From the NCBI GenBank assembly GCA_035267785.1, contig DATFLL010000009.1:1-49138 (forward strand): DNA of 49,138 nt, in the 5' to 3' direction. Source of the DNA: DATFLL01 sp035267785 (lineage in GTDB: Bacteria; Pseudomonadota; Gammaproteobacteria; DATFLL01). Every line of letters begins with the position of its first letter. Position 1 is the first letter of the stretch. Made by a program: the position numbers and the translations under genes. Of this stretch, positions 15,501-22,349 are shown piece by piece. The notes beneath the pieces were generated by a model. It was not told the DNA's origin. It was given only the letters and a program-made list of their open reading frames with translations, and searched no databases.

Positions 15501-18111
15501 CGGAAACGGTCGTGCCGTTGATAGTGACACTGGCCGAATTTGCCACCAGCGACAGATTGGATGGCAGACTGTCCAGTATGTCGGCGTCGTACGCCGTCGC
15601 GTGGGAGCTGTTATTCTTAACGGTAACGGTATACTGCAGCACGTCGCCCACCGCGGCCGGCGAACTCGTCGCCTTACCGGACGGAGAGGCATAGCTCACT
15701 GTTTTGGTTGCGCTGAGGTCCGGTTCATACACCGTCATATTGGCGGTTGTCGCGGATCCTCCGGTGGCCTGAGTGGTAGTGTCGCCGTTGACCTTGTCAT
15801 AGGTGTAATAGGCGGTGTTGTTAAAGGTCAGACCATCAACGTTCTTGGTGGTGTTTTTCATCTGCACCGTCACATTGACAACCGCCTGACCGCCCGCGGG
15901 TATATCGATGCCGGTGGCCTGGTCTTCGATGACCGGTGAGGTCGCCGTGCCCGTATTGACCAGGCTCCAGGTACCACCCGAGACCACGCTGGCGCCTACG
16001 TAGGACAAGTCGGCATTAGAGCTCGTCAACTGATCGAATATTTTGACGTCGTACAACGGCACGTTGACCGGTGTCGCGGGCACTTTGACCTGGTAGGTGA
16101 ACGTATCGCCGATCGTGGCCCAAGCCTTGGTCGGGTTCGTCTTGCTCAGAGCGGCGGGGGTCTGAATCGTCAGCGGCGTCGGGTCGCCTGCCACGTTGTC
16201 CTGGAGCAAGGCCGGACCGTTTACAAAAGGGTCGTCACTGGCGCTGTTCGAGTAGCCACTGGCATTCAACGTGGCCTGGTTCTTCACCACCGTCCCCTTC
16301 GTCAACGCTGAGGACAGCTTGATATCGAACGTAATGTAGTACTGGGTGTCCGATGGCAGCGTCAAGCCGTTGATACTGACCTGGCCCACCCCGCCAGTAC
16401 CGCCATTCGGGGAAATGGCGTAGGTCCCGCCCGGGAGGTTCGTGGAGACCAGGGACAGACTCCCGGGCTGGAATGCCGTTGTGGGATTCAGCGTCACATC
16501 ACCCAGGTCATCGGTGATGGAGATGTTGTCCAGTATGGGGACGTTAAAATTCTGGATCTGCAACGTATAACGGATGGTATCGCCAGGGAATGCACTCAAC
16601 CCGTTGGTCGAGTCCTCCAGAACACCGGTGGTCACGTCCTCCGCCGTCTTCAGGAAATAATATCCGGTGGTTACGGAGGTGACGGTAAACGAATCCTCGT
16701 AATCCGGGCTTGCGGCCGCGGTCGCGGCATCCTGCAAGGTCCTGGTGTAGGCACGTAAACCACTTGTGTAAGTACTGGTATCGCCGCCGAACCATTGCGT
16801 GACGCCCGCCACATTAGCGAAGGTCGAACCTGCGCTCGTGCCGGCATCCAGCTTTCCATCGTAGGTAACGATCAGATGTTCGTTGGGGCCAATCGTGCCT
16901 TTGGCAGTGTTCATGGTCAGACTGAGCGTGCACGGGCTGGTTGCCGCCCCCCCGTTCCAGCTCATCGTATAATCCGCGCTTGGCGAAAGCGCCGTCGTCG
17001 TCCCATCGGCATGAACGATACTGGCAGTTACCGTGGGCCTAGGGTCATAGATACACATACCCGCGGGAATGTTATCGCTAACCGTTGCGTACCAGGCGTC
17101 GCTGCCCCCGACATTCTGGGCATCGACCGTGAATGTGTCCGACGTACCCACGTTCAGGTTGGACGTCGTCGCCGTCTTGTTGACGACGAAATCCGGCTCG
17201 GCCACCGTCATCGGCGCCGATACCCCTGACTGGCCGGGCAAAGGCGCATACGCTACCCCGTCGATAACACGCCCGAACCACCATTTGGCCGTATTGATAA
17301 ACTGCGTTCCGGCCACATTGTTCGACGTGTTATCGAGCACGACCGTCAGTTCGACCACCACCTGGGTGCCGGCCGGAATATTCCGTAACGAGGAATTATT
17401 GGAATAATCGAATATCAGATGCTTGGTGTTATCACCCGTGACCGTCTCGGTTCCCAGGTCTTTGGTTCCGATAAAGAGATTGAGCGGACCGATCGCAGTT
17501 TTTACACCGCTGGTGTCGACCGTATAAGCGGTATTGCTGACATACGTCATGTCCGCCCCGGTCGTCGTTAGGTCGTCATAGATAGTGGCATTGCTTAGGG
17601 TGTTCGCCGACGGATTGTCGTAGTACGTGTTCGTCGACGGGTCGTACATGACCGGCACGGTGAGCGTGTAGGTAAACGGTACCCCGACGGTCGCGGTCGG
17701 ACCGGGCGTCGCTTTACCGATAGTCTCGACCGGGATGAACAGAGACTGGCAGCTGTTGTTCGCGGCGTAAGTGGCATTATTGACGAACCAGATCTTGGTA
17801 TCCGTATTCGAACACGCCATATTACCGCCGTAATAGACGTTCTCGAAAATTGCCAGCGTGGGATATGGATACTGCTTGAAATTGACCGTTGACGTCAGGC
17901 CGTTCGGCCACTTACTCGAAATAGGAAAATTCTTGAAATAACAGCTCTGATCGATGGTAATGGAAGATGGCAGCGTGGCCGGAGTCAGAGACGGATCGTT
18001 ACCATCGATAACATGAAATTGGCCAACCAACGGAAATTGGCTGCAAAACACCGTGCCTGCATGCGCTGCTTGGGCTGCGCCCAACAAAAGCAGAATGCCA
18101 AGCGCTCGCAT
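9535..18111 (-). CDS. giant exported DUF11-repeat protein (about 2,858 aa)
   Basis: After a signal peptide (MRALGILLLLGAAQAAHA) comes an N-terminal domain with paired cysteines (residues about 20-125). About 14 DUF11-like units follow (starts near 128, 307, 480, 653, 799, 965, 1125, 1292, 1445, 1625, 1779, 1942, 2095, 2525), each with the pattern KT...GDT..YT(I/V)...N.G...A. SdrD_B/Cna_B-like modules lie near 2234, 2355 and 2659 (VGKVFDDKNLNGHQDKGEKG). The C-terminal about 100 residues resemble a degenerate OmpA-like fold (LRLTYLADVESKSLVNARID). DUF11 proteins are usually surface or filamentous. The ATG at 18111 gives a normal signal peptide; the frame extends to a GTG at 18303, with ATGs at 18264 and 18201 also possible. 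The stop overlaps the next gene, suggesting co-translation. Confidence 0.88.
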   Translation of the reverse strand: MRALGILLLLGAAQAAHAGTVFCSQFPLVGQFHVIDGNDPSLTPATLPSSITIDQSCYFKNFPISSKWPNGLTSTVNFKQYPYPTLAIFENVYYGGNMACSNTDTKIWFVNNATYAANNSCQSLFIPVETIGKATPGPTATVGVPFTYTLTVPVMYDPSTNTYYDNPSANTLSNATIYDDLTTTGADMTYVSNTAYTVDTSGVKTAIGPLNLFIGTKDLGTETVTGDNTKHLIFDYSNNSSLRNIPAGTQVVVELTVVLDNTSNNVAGTQFINTAKWWFGRVIDGVAYAPLPGQSGVSAPMTVAEPDFVVNKTATTSNLNVGTSDTFTVDAQNVGGSDAWYATVSDNIPAGMCIYDPRPTVTASIVHADGTTTALSPSADYTMSWNGGAATSPCTLSLTMNTAKGTIGPNEHLIVTYDGKLDAGTSAGSTFANVAGVTQWFGGDTSTYTSGLRAYTRTLQDAATAAASPDYEDSFTVTSVTTGYYFLKTAEDVTTGVLEDSTNGLSAFPGDTIRYTLQIQNFNVPILDNISITDDLGDVTLNPTTAFQPGSLSLVSTNLPGGTYAISPNGGTGGVGQVSINGLTLPSDTQYYITFDIKLSSALTKGTVVKNQATLNASGYSNSASDDPFVNGPALLQDNVAGDPTPLTIQTPAALSKTNPTKAWATIGDTFTYQVKVPATPVNVPLYDVKIFDQLTSSNADLSYVGASVVSGGTWSLVNTGTATSPVIEDQATGIDIPAGGQAVVNVTVQMKNTTKNVDGLTFNNTAYYTYDKVNGDTTTQATGGSATTANMTVYEPDLSATKTVSYASPSGKATSSPAAVGDVLQYTVTVKNNSSHATAYDADILDSLPSNLSLVANSASVTINGTTVSGFVATPTTLSSGALVWGYQNGDGSLDIPANGTLVLTYQAQVLAANGTTISNSAYVDWSSINGTNTEERNGNGCPTTTAPNTYCFGPVSTSVGSVDPTALAKSVVSDTWTTSPSNATDSTVRIGDTVVYNLAVTLREGTTNNVVVTDALPAGLAFDGTISITPASGSSVFTYSVASQPTVGDTGTVSWNLGTVDNAVDNDLTNNTLIIQFRARVMNNTLPTAPTPQTLNNAATLTYNIGGTAGTAKTSSADIYVWQPSLTITKSAAPAGGNNVIGAGEGVSYTVRITNNGTATAYDPVLQDTLPVGMRAAGVSMGSIYLTDGTTTTALTARAPTYDPATGVATWDLDTGTANEYAIPPNYTLVVQYKVTADSTLGTGMTLTNQAQVTHYYSFDSADIPTGSALNDRQDYGQTSAAKTTLTTAAALALSKQALVSQAAIGQPFTYRITVPASAQTTALYDVHVLDDISQAATGVSLSYVSASAHLASNTKSWSSLTNIGSATNLELVDNASGGLDIPANDQLIVDITVVLTDDTTNNTPGKSFTNTANYTYDVINDDTGTVTNGAAGASGAVTIVAPNLIMTKSGPANMRLGVAGAFTLDIQNNGGADAWDTVITDVLPYVTTSPSGGMCSAAPNIVSAGIYDSTGTTLVKSLTNGTDFNVNFVGAPTCTYTITMTSTGVIPAGDHLIINYSTSLDPGTATNMSLTNIAGATQYKSADPSGSGFVHTYSNTLGTATEATASNTDFQDAFTVVTTAPTLVFTKDVYDVTRSSPGTSAHPGDTLRYTLTINNTGTVDANNFNLTDDLDNLNSTAMFAPGSLVVTSIPSGATDASNAGGGSKGTGYVSISGLTVPAGASITIEYTVQLVPVIDNGTVVLNQAQIAAPTIVTQLSDDPNTTTADDPTHTTINSAPKFQIYKTSADLTGSSTILLAGDTLRYTITVNNVGDENAINALLKDQIPASTTYVTGSTTLNGKKVSDVSGASPLQDGMLINSLADTTPGHMPADASASTANVARITFDVTINAGVVSGTVISNQGFLTGSGAGSGAFNEQPSDDPNTATLNDPTLDVIGNVPLIDAVKTVSLKTDVNGNGYVDAGDVLEYTIKVTNYGKVQASGVTLTDAVPANTTYYPNSTTLNTLAVAEPTPGVSPLAAGISINSSDTTIPGELSPGGTATIVFDVTVNSTVGSGVVISNQGYVASNEQATEPTDADGNDSNGDQPTVVVTGNAQQLSITKAVSVVGGGTAVAGGKLEYLVTITNVGSVPATNVSIRDNLDEATPGYMTYDSTVPATLNGASLGVTTTATTVNADYSTTYGNLQPGQSATLRFRVDLNATLAIGTTVTNIAHTDWNLGSQTDQASVSITIGGTPGSAALNGRAWHDENFNKTYDSGETSLGNWSVELYFKGNLLATARTDTNGNYQFTGLAPNNTSTDRYELRFLAPGAGANTAKLGAADSSSTNSTYTFTDGLQRIGDIIVNSGDSLQNLNLPITPNGVVYDSIVRQPVAGATVSLLSASTSQPLSSACFDDPGQQNQVTLANGYYKFNLNFSQADCPSGVDYLIKVTPPSSYNSGESVAIPAQTDAGTGAFSVPDCVTTGNGDAVPSTADECEVQPFSGAPAMSISAGSAQTNYYLKLTLGTGTPGEQGQIFNNPIPIDPNLTNALAISKTSAKVNVTRGELVPYTITINNTLVAALNNVTIYDDFPPGFKYVKGSARVNGVAEDPTEVGNELSWPANIPSNSTYTIKLLLVVGAGVHEGKYVNRAHIYSNVTNSDASSEATATVRVVPDPTFDCSDIVGKVFDDKNLNGHQDKGEKGLGGVRLATVRGNLITTDPHGRFHLSCAAVPNEQRGSNFILKLDERSLPTGYRVTTENPRVERLTRGKAIKFDFGAALQHVVTLDLADGVFKDNSSEMRSQWVPRLALLITQLRKHPSLLRLTYLADVESKSLVNARIDAVKDRIKKRWKQVGAYSLTIETEVFWRHGGPVDREGLRQ
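12772..14226 (-). repeat. DUF11 super-repeat copy 2 (units A-B-C)
   Basis: Second A-B-C block: A with IGQPFTYRITVP, B with NNGGADAWDTVITDVLP, C with PGDTLRYTLTINN and FAPGSL. An isolated A-type unit starts at 16149 (IGDTFTYQVKVP). Similarity is judged by eye at the protein level. Confidence 0.6.
16150..17728 (-). repeat. DUF11 super-repeat copy 1 (units A-B-C)
   Basis: Three successive DUF11 units with distinct signatures: A with VGVPFTYTLTVP; B with NVGGSDAWYATVSDNIPAGM; C with PGDTIRYTLQIQN and FQPGSL. The same A-B-C order recurs at 12772-14226, which implies duplication of a block of about 500 residues. Boundaries are approximate. Confidence 0.6.
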
Positions 18112-18811
18112 GACCCGCCTTCGCGCAATCGCCGCCTTTGCTCTGTGTTCTACCGTCGCCGCAGCCTCCCTGCTATCGGCCACACGCACGTGTTTTGCCA
18201 TCCCCTTACGATTGATGGCACACGCCCGCACGGCGCCAATGGTTCGTAACGCCAAAGAACGCATTCTCTTAGCCGCGGAGGGAGAATTGAAACCCACAGA
18301 CACGCCCTACTCCCAACCGCAGTCCCAGCCACAGCAGTCCACCAGACAATATCCGGCCTGAGTGAAAGCGGGCTTACGACGAAACGCTAACGCAGTCCCG
18401 TCCCAAGCCGCCATGGCGCGGCACCGACGAATGCGAGTGACGTTTCCCAATTGCATGCATGCCAATCTGAGCGCAATTCGACTTGATAACCACGCGACAG
18501 CATGCGCACCTCGTGTTGGGCAGAACTCCCCCAAGATTTTCGATTTTTTTTGCATACTGCCAATACCACATCATTTATCAAATCGTTTTTCTTGAGACAC
18601 GCGCTTCGGTTCGAAACCGTCGCGCCTTTATGCCGCGCCACCCGCACCGGCAATAAACTTCCCGTTCTTGTTAGCCTTCATTGCGCGTGGACAGGGCACA
18701 ATGGGTTTGAATGATTCCTTGGTTCTTAACGCCTGTCTAAAATTATTTGCCCGGATCGCAAACTCTGTCACTAAACGCGCCTCACACCAGCCTGGCTCGG
18801 GCAGACGATAG
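18112..18811 (-). promoter_or_regulatory. 700-base gap before the giant DUF11 gene; probable leader/promoter region
   Basis: The stretch separates the motor-like half of the cluster from the giant DUF11 and OmpA genes. It is AT-rich in part (a run of eight T at about 18545-18552 on the plus strand). It contains an imperfect palindrome around TGCATGCA at 18451-18465. No convincing -35/-10 pair or hairpin-T terminator was found. The open frames here (for example minus 18307-18555) lack coding character. The part below 18303 may instead encode an N-terminal extension of the DUF11 protein. Confidence 0.35.
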
Positions 18812-20173
18812 CTACGACGCCGGAAGGAAATCGATCGGGTACAAAATCGTAATTCTCGGCACACCGGCCTTTTTCCCAAAATTAAACATCCGGACGCGAG
18901 CGAGTATTTTCTTAACCAGCTTACTGGAGGCAAGGTCCGTGGATACCATCTTACATTGTGAGACACTGCCATCGGGATCAATGGTAATACGCATCACCAG
19001 CTTGCCCTGAAGAGTCGGATTGACGCGTAACTCGCGGTTATATATCCGGTACAGCGCGGCCTTGTAACGGTCGAACACGATCTGGATTTCCTCGTCCGTG
19101 CGTGTCGGCCCCGGACTGTCGCTCAACGGCCGGTCATCCGCAGCCGCGGTTCCGATGTCGCTCTGGACCCGCGTGAATGCCACCGCCGCCATCTTCTTGC
19201 CGGTACCGGAGACATCGTGACTTAGTGACGACGTACGGATGCCGCCGCTCCCGCTTTTCGCCTGACTGGTCAAAATATGCCGCGAGACATGCGATGAGCT
19301 CGCGCCCTTGTTGTTCAGGTTCGCACTCGCGCCCAACTTCGCCTCAGGTTCGTCTTTCAGGAGATTCGCGAGGTTATTCCTGAAGGCCAAGACACCCTTG
19401 TGCGCCACCCTCTTTCGCGCATTTTGCCGCTCCGTTTTGGTCGGCTTCTTCTGAGTCTTTTCCGGCTTTTCCGGTTTCGCTTCTTTCGGTTTAGGCTTCG
19501 GTTTTGGTTTCGGCGGCGGTTGTTTCTTGATCAGTTTTGCAAAGCGATCGGGGATCGGCTGATCTTCCGGTCGTTTCGGGATTGCCAATTTGATTTGGGG
19601 GATGACCAGAGTGACGAAGATGCAGATCAACAGGCACAGCAGCAGAATTTTTCGGTACCTTTTTTCGTCCTCATCCTTCTTCGTCCATGGCATGACCATG
19701 ACGCGAACCGGGAGCTGTTTAATTTCCCGTTCGATGACGTAGAGATCTTTCGACTCCTCTTCGCGTTCTCTGAGTTCTTCGATCTCGTCGAGCAGATAGG
19801 CAATTGACGCCTTCTTGGTCGCGATTTGGCTGACAATATTCTCGCGCTTGTCGGTTACCGTTTTGATACCGCGCTCGAAGATCGCCGCTTTGTTTCGCAG
19901 TTGCTCGAGTTTGGCATCAACCTGGGCACCTTCGACCAACCCGTCCCAGAACAACTCGTTGGCTCCCATCTCGGCCAACTGTTCGAGTTTGTCACTCAAC
20001 GTGCTAAGCAACTCGTACTTGCGGCGCTCGTCCGCGAACTCTTCGAGTTGTTGCTCGACGCCCCGCAATTGCTCCTCAAGCTTTCGAATCTCAGCCTGAT
20101 AGAGCTCGATCCGGCCCTGACAGCGCTGGATCTGCGAGTAAATATCTTCTTGTTCCGAGGCTATCGCATTCAT
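18812..20173 (-). CDS. TonB-like AgmX/PglI C-terminal domain protein (GltG/GltJ-like)
   Basis: 453 residues. Residues 5-155 are charged and heptad-patterned, a predicted cytoplasmic coiled coil. One transmembrane segment lies at about 176-193 (ILLLCLLICIFVTLVIP). A periplasmic Pro/Lys-rich rod follows (212-245), then a Ser/Gly linker and a C-terminal domain at about 358-451 with YKAALYRIYNRELRVNP and ITIDPDGSVSQC. This tail is the signature of AgmX/PglI (GltG/GltJ) proteins of the Myxococcus gliding machinery, TonB/TolA analogues that carry force from an ExbBD-type motor to the outer membrane. It follows the second ExbD gene by 41 bases. The coiled coil replaces the FHA or zinc-finger/GYF regions of the Myxococcus proteins. 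Family assignment is strong; function is inferred. Confidence 0.87.
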   Translation of the reverse strand: MNAIASEQEDIYSQIQRCQGRIELYQAEIRKLEEQLRGVEQQLEEFADERRKYELLSTLSDKLEQLAEMGANELFWDGLVEGAQVDAKLEQLRNKAAIFERGIKTVTDKRENIVSQIATKKASIAYLLDEIEELREREEESKDLYVIEREIKQLPVRVMVMPWTKKDEDEKRYRKILLLCLLICIFVTLVIPQIKLAIPKRPEDQPIPDRFAKLIKKQPPPKPKPKPKPKEAKPEKPEKTQKKPTKTERQNARKRVAHKGVLAFRNNLANLLKDEPEAKLGASANLNNKGASSSHVSRHILTSQAKSGSGGIRTSSLSHDVSGTGKKMAAVAFTRVQSDIGTAAADDRPLSDSPGPTRTDEEIQIVFDRYKAALYRIYNRELRVNPTLQGKLVMRITIDPDGSVSQCKMVSTDLASSKLVKKILARVRMFNFGKKAGVPRITILYPIDFLPAS

Positions 20174-20214
20174 GGCATCAACACTTAAATGGTCGTTAAC
20201 TCCGGCAATAGCCG

Positions 20215-20712
20215 TCAGCTTTGCGTGGACTTCTGCATTACTGCAAGATTAATCGTGTCATACCCAGCCATTGTGCAACTCGACATGACTTTCTGAAGTA
20301 TCCTGTAAGGGATCGTCTTGTGGGACAGAATCGTCACCTTCCTGCTTTCCGCGATCGCCTTTGTACTCACGCCGATAACATGTCTTTTGATGTCTTTCAG
20401 GCTATCTACGATTTGAGGTATGTTTTCCTTCTTGGATGCCACCAAATCCTTCATGGACACGACGACCCGGCCCTGCACGAGGACATTGTCTTTCGTTACG
20501 ATTACGACTGCGGTTTCCGCGGGTTTTGTGTCCGATACAGAGTCCGGCAGTTTGACCTTTTTGGGCGGATTCAGCACGGGGCCATTGGCACTATTCACCA
20601 AAAGAAAAAACACTAGGATCGTAAACACGTCCATCAACGAGGTCAGGCTCATCGAAGGTATTTTCTTCTTATGATTTCTCGACATCCGTTTAATACGTCG
20701 GCTGTTCTTCAT
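20215..20712 (-). CDS. ExbD/TolR-family protein with the conserved membrane aspartate
   Basis: 165 residues: a basic N-terminus in the cytoplasm, one transmembrane helix (about 24-42, SLTSLMDVFTILVFFLLVN), then a periplasmic domain. Asp28 in LMDV matches the proton-carrying Asp of TolR/ExbD. These proteins sit inside a TolQ/ExbB pentamer and couple proton flow to movement. The start overlaps the stop of the preceding ExbD-like gene (ATGA). With its neighbours it matches the AglQ/AglS pair of the Myxococcus motor; which is orthologous to which is not decidable here. Confidence 0.88.
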   Translation of the reverse strand: MKNSRRIKRMSRNHKKKIPSMSLTSLMDVFTILVFFLLVNSANGPVLNPPKKVKLPDSVSDTKPAETAVVIVTKDNVLVQGRVVVSMKDLVASKKENIPQIVDSLKDIKRHVIGVSTKAIAESRKVTILSHKTIPYRILQKVMSSCTMAGYDTINLAVMQKSTQS

Positions 20713-21197
20713 GGCGCCTGCCCTATCGATATATCCGGAAACAACTCCGCTCTAACCGGTTCAGCCTGCCCTGGCTCTTTCATTTCTATGCTGCGCACGG
20801 CATCCATGGTTTCGACCAAATAGTTGTATTCGATGTTTGGCTCCATCAGGATCGTCGCATCGGTCTTCTTGGGGTAGTTCTTCTTAATTTTCAAAAGATA
20901 CTCGCTGAGCTTCTGATAGTCGTACTGACCGTCCACTTTAGGTATATTGGCGATTACACCTTTGCCGTTCCCGATCTGCAGCATTTTATTTCGCACAATA
21001 ACCTCGATATTGACGACCTCCTTGTCCGTCGAACCGCCGGCCCCCTCGGGTAACTTCAGCTGCAAAATGGTAATGCGCGAAAATACGGCCGTAATCAACA
21101 GAAACGGCACCAGCACCACCATCAAATTCATAAAAGTGGTGACGTCCAACTCCGGTGGAGTCTTGTCCTTAGCCCGATAATGATGTCTGCGTGCCAT
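20709..21197 (-). CDS. ExbD/TolR-family protein lacking the usual membrane aspartate
   Basis: 162 residues with the TolR/ExbD layout: a short basic N-terminus, a transmembrane helix (about 18-38, LDVTTFMNLMVVLVPFLLI) and a periplasmic domain. Aligned with ExbD (NVTPFIDVMLVLLI), the proton-carrying Asp is replaced by Asn24. An Asp remains at position 18, where ExbD has Asn. It starts 10 bases after the ExbB/TolQ-like gene and overlaps the next ExbD by four bases. It probably forms a heterodimer with the Asp28-bearing paralogue. Confidence 0.87.
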   Translation of the reverse strand: MARRHHYRAKDKTPPELDVTTFMNLMVVLVPFLLITAVFSRITILQLKLPEGAGGSTDKEVVNIEVIVRNKMLQIGNGKGVIANIPKVDGQYDYQKLSEYLLKIKKNYPKKTDATILMEPNIEYNYLVETMDAVRSIEMKEPGQAEPVRAELFPDISIGQAP

Positions 21198-21207
21198 AAC
21201 GTACCTG

Positions 21208-21918
21208 CTATTCGGCCGGCGATGCCGGCGCTGTTGCCGGAGCGGGACCCGCGCCCATCTGAGGCGTCGGTTCTGGCGTTTCCGCGTGCTGACGTCTTGC
21301 CATCTTCGTAATGACGCTTAGTGTCTTCACCGACGCCATCTCAAGGCTGTCGACGATCTCGCCCGTCTTCGTCGTCAAGACAACGTAAATAATCAGTAAC
21401 GGGATACCTGCCATCAGGCCCAGCGCCGTTGTGTTCATGGCAACCGAAATACTGCCGGACAACAGATCGGCCTTGTCCGCCGGGTTTGCATTGGCCACCG
21501 CGGTGAACGCCTGAATAAGACCCATAATGGTTCCCAAAAGCCCCAACAGGGTGGAGATGTTCGAACACAACGCCACATAAGGCGTGCGTTTCTCCAATTG
21601 TGGAATTATTTCCATCATGGTCTCTTCCATGACTATCTCGATATCGTCCCGCCTGCGAACGGCGCCCTGAATTTCCAGACCGGCATTCAGGAGCCGACTG
21701 ATAGTGGATTTATTCTTTTCCGTCATCTCACGGGCCTTATCGAAATCGCCTTTGGCCAAGACGGGATACAACTTGTCCCACATACTCCGGTTTTGGTTGC
21801 GCACCAGCGTAAGCTTCGTGTAACGCTCTATGGAGATCGCGATTCCAAATGCAAGCACAAACAAAATGGGGTACATAAAAAACCCACCTGTTTGAATAAA
21901 TTTAATAATGGCTTCCAT
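21208..21918 (-). CDS. MotA/TolQ/ExbB proton channel family protein (AglR-like)
   Basis: 236 residues with three transmembrane segments at about 14-32, 113-139 and 159-183, a large cytoplasmic loop between the first two, and the TolQ/ExbB core LLGLLGTIMGLIQAF and NTTALGLMAGIP. Such proteins form pentameric stators that use proton-motive force. A Pro/Ala-rich tail follows. The frame opens with GTG at 21921, but the ATG at 21918 has better spacing from AAGGGG. It is first of the four-gene motor set (ExbB, ExbD, ExbD, TonB-like). Confidence 0.92.
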   Translation of the reverse strand: MEAIIKFIQTGGFFMYPILFVLAFGIAISIERYTKLTLVRNQNRSMWDKLYPVLAKGDFDKAREMTEKNKSTISRLLNAGLEIQGAVRRRDDIEIVMEETMMEIIPQLEKRTPYVALCSNISTLLGLLGTIMGLIQAFTAVANANPADKADLLSGSISVAMNTTALGLMAGIPLLIIYVVLTTKTGEIVDSLEMASVKTLSVITKMARRQHAETPEPTPQMGAGPAPATAPASPAE

Positions 21919-22022
21919 CACTTACCCCTTCTGTTTCAGCTCTATTTAGCGTACTGCCTATCGATTCCGATATGGGACGACCAGTATTCGACGTCTTTTG
22001 GGTTCAGGTTTACCCGCACACT

Positions 22023-22337
22023 TCACGGTTTCTTGCCCACAGTAATGTCGTAGAAATTGAGCTCCCGCATAAACACATCTTTGTCCACAGGCTTCATCTT
22101 CTCGTTCAACAAACTCGAAGCCAGCCCTGTTTCAACACCCACTTCGGAGCTCTTCCATGGGACGATAAACAATGACTTTGGCGCCTCCTTGTTGCCAATA
22201 ACCGAGATACCAGACAACTCTTTAACGTCTTCTTTCGACTTACCGGAATGCTTTTTACTCTTATCGGCTGCCGATACATTCAGCGCCAAGAGTCCGAGCA
22301 ACAGCACAATTGCGATCTTTTTTGAGATATTCATCAT
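22023..22337 (-). CDS. small exported protein of unknown function (104 aa)
   Basis: A signal peptide (KKIAIVLLLGLLALNVSAA) is followed by a Lys/Ser-rich stretch and a compact domain with the motifs LSGISVIGNKEAPKSLFIV, PWKSSEVG and RELNFYDITVG. I do not recognise a named family. It lies between a TPR lipoprotein gene and the ExbB-like gene, so a periplasmic part in the same machine is likely. Starts at 22337 or 22334 (adjacent ATGs), or GTG at 22343, are possible; GGTGAG precedes the ATGs. Confidence 0.75.
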   Translation of the reverse strand: MMNISKKIAIVLLLGLLALNVSAADKSKKHSGKSKEDVKELSGISVIGNKEAPKSLFIVPWKSSEVGVETGLASSLLNEKMKPVDKDVFMRELNFYDITVGKKP

Positions 22338-22349
22338 GCTCACCGGCGA

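Noticed and set aside
18053..18361. 102-codon plus-strand frame with a hydrophobic N-terminal segment
   Set aside because: Antisense to the DUF11 signal peptide region. The apparent hydrophobic segment is the complement of Leu/Ala codons, and no ribosome binding site was seen.
18307..18555. 82-codon minus-strand frame in the gap before the DUF11 gene
   Set aside because: The translation has no domain pattern, many Cys/Trp/Arg, and no good ribosome binding site.
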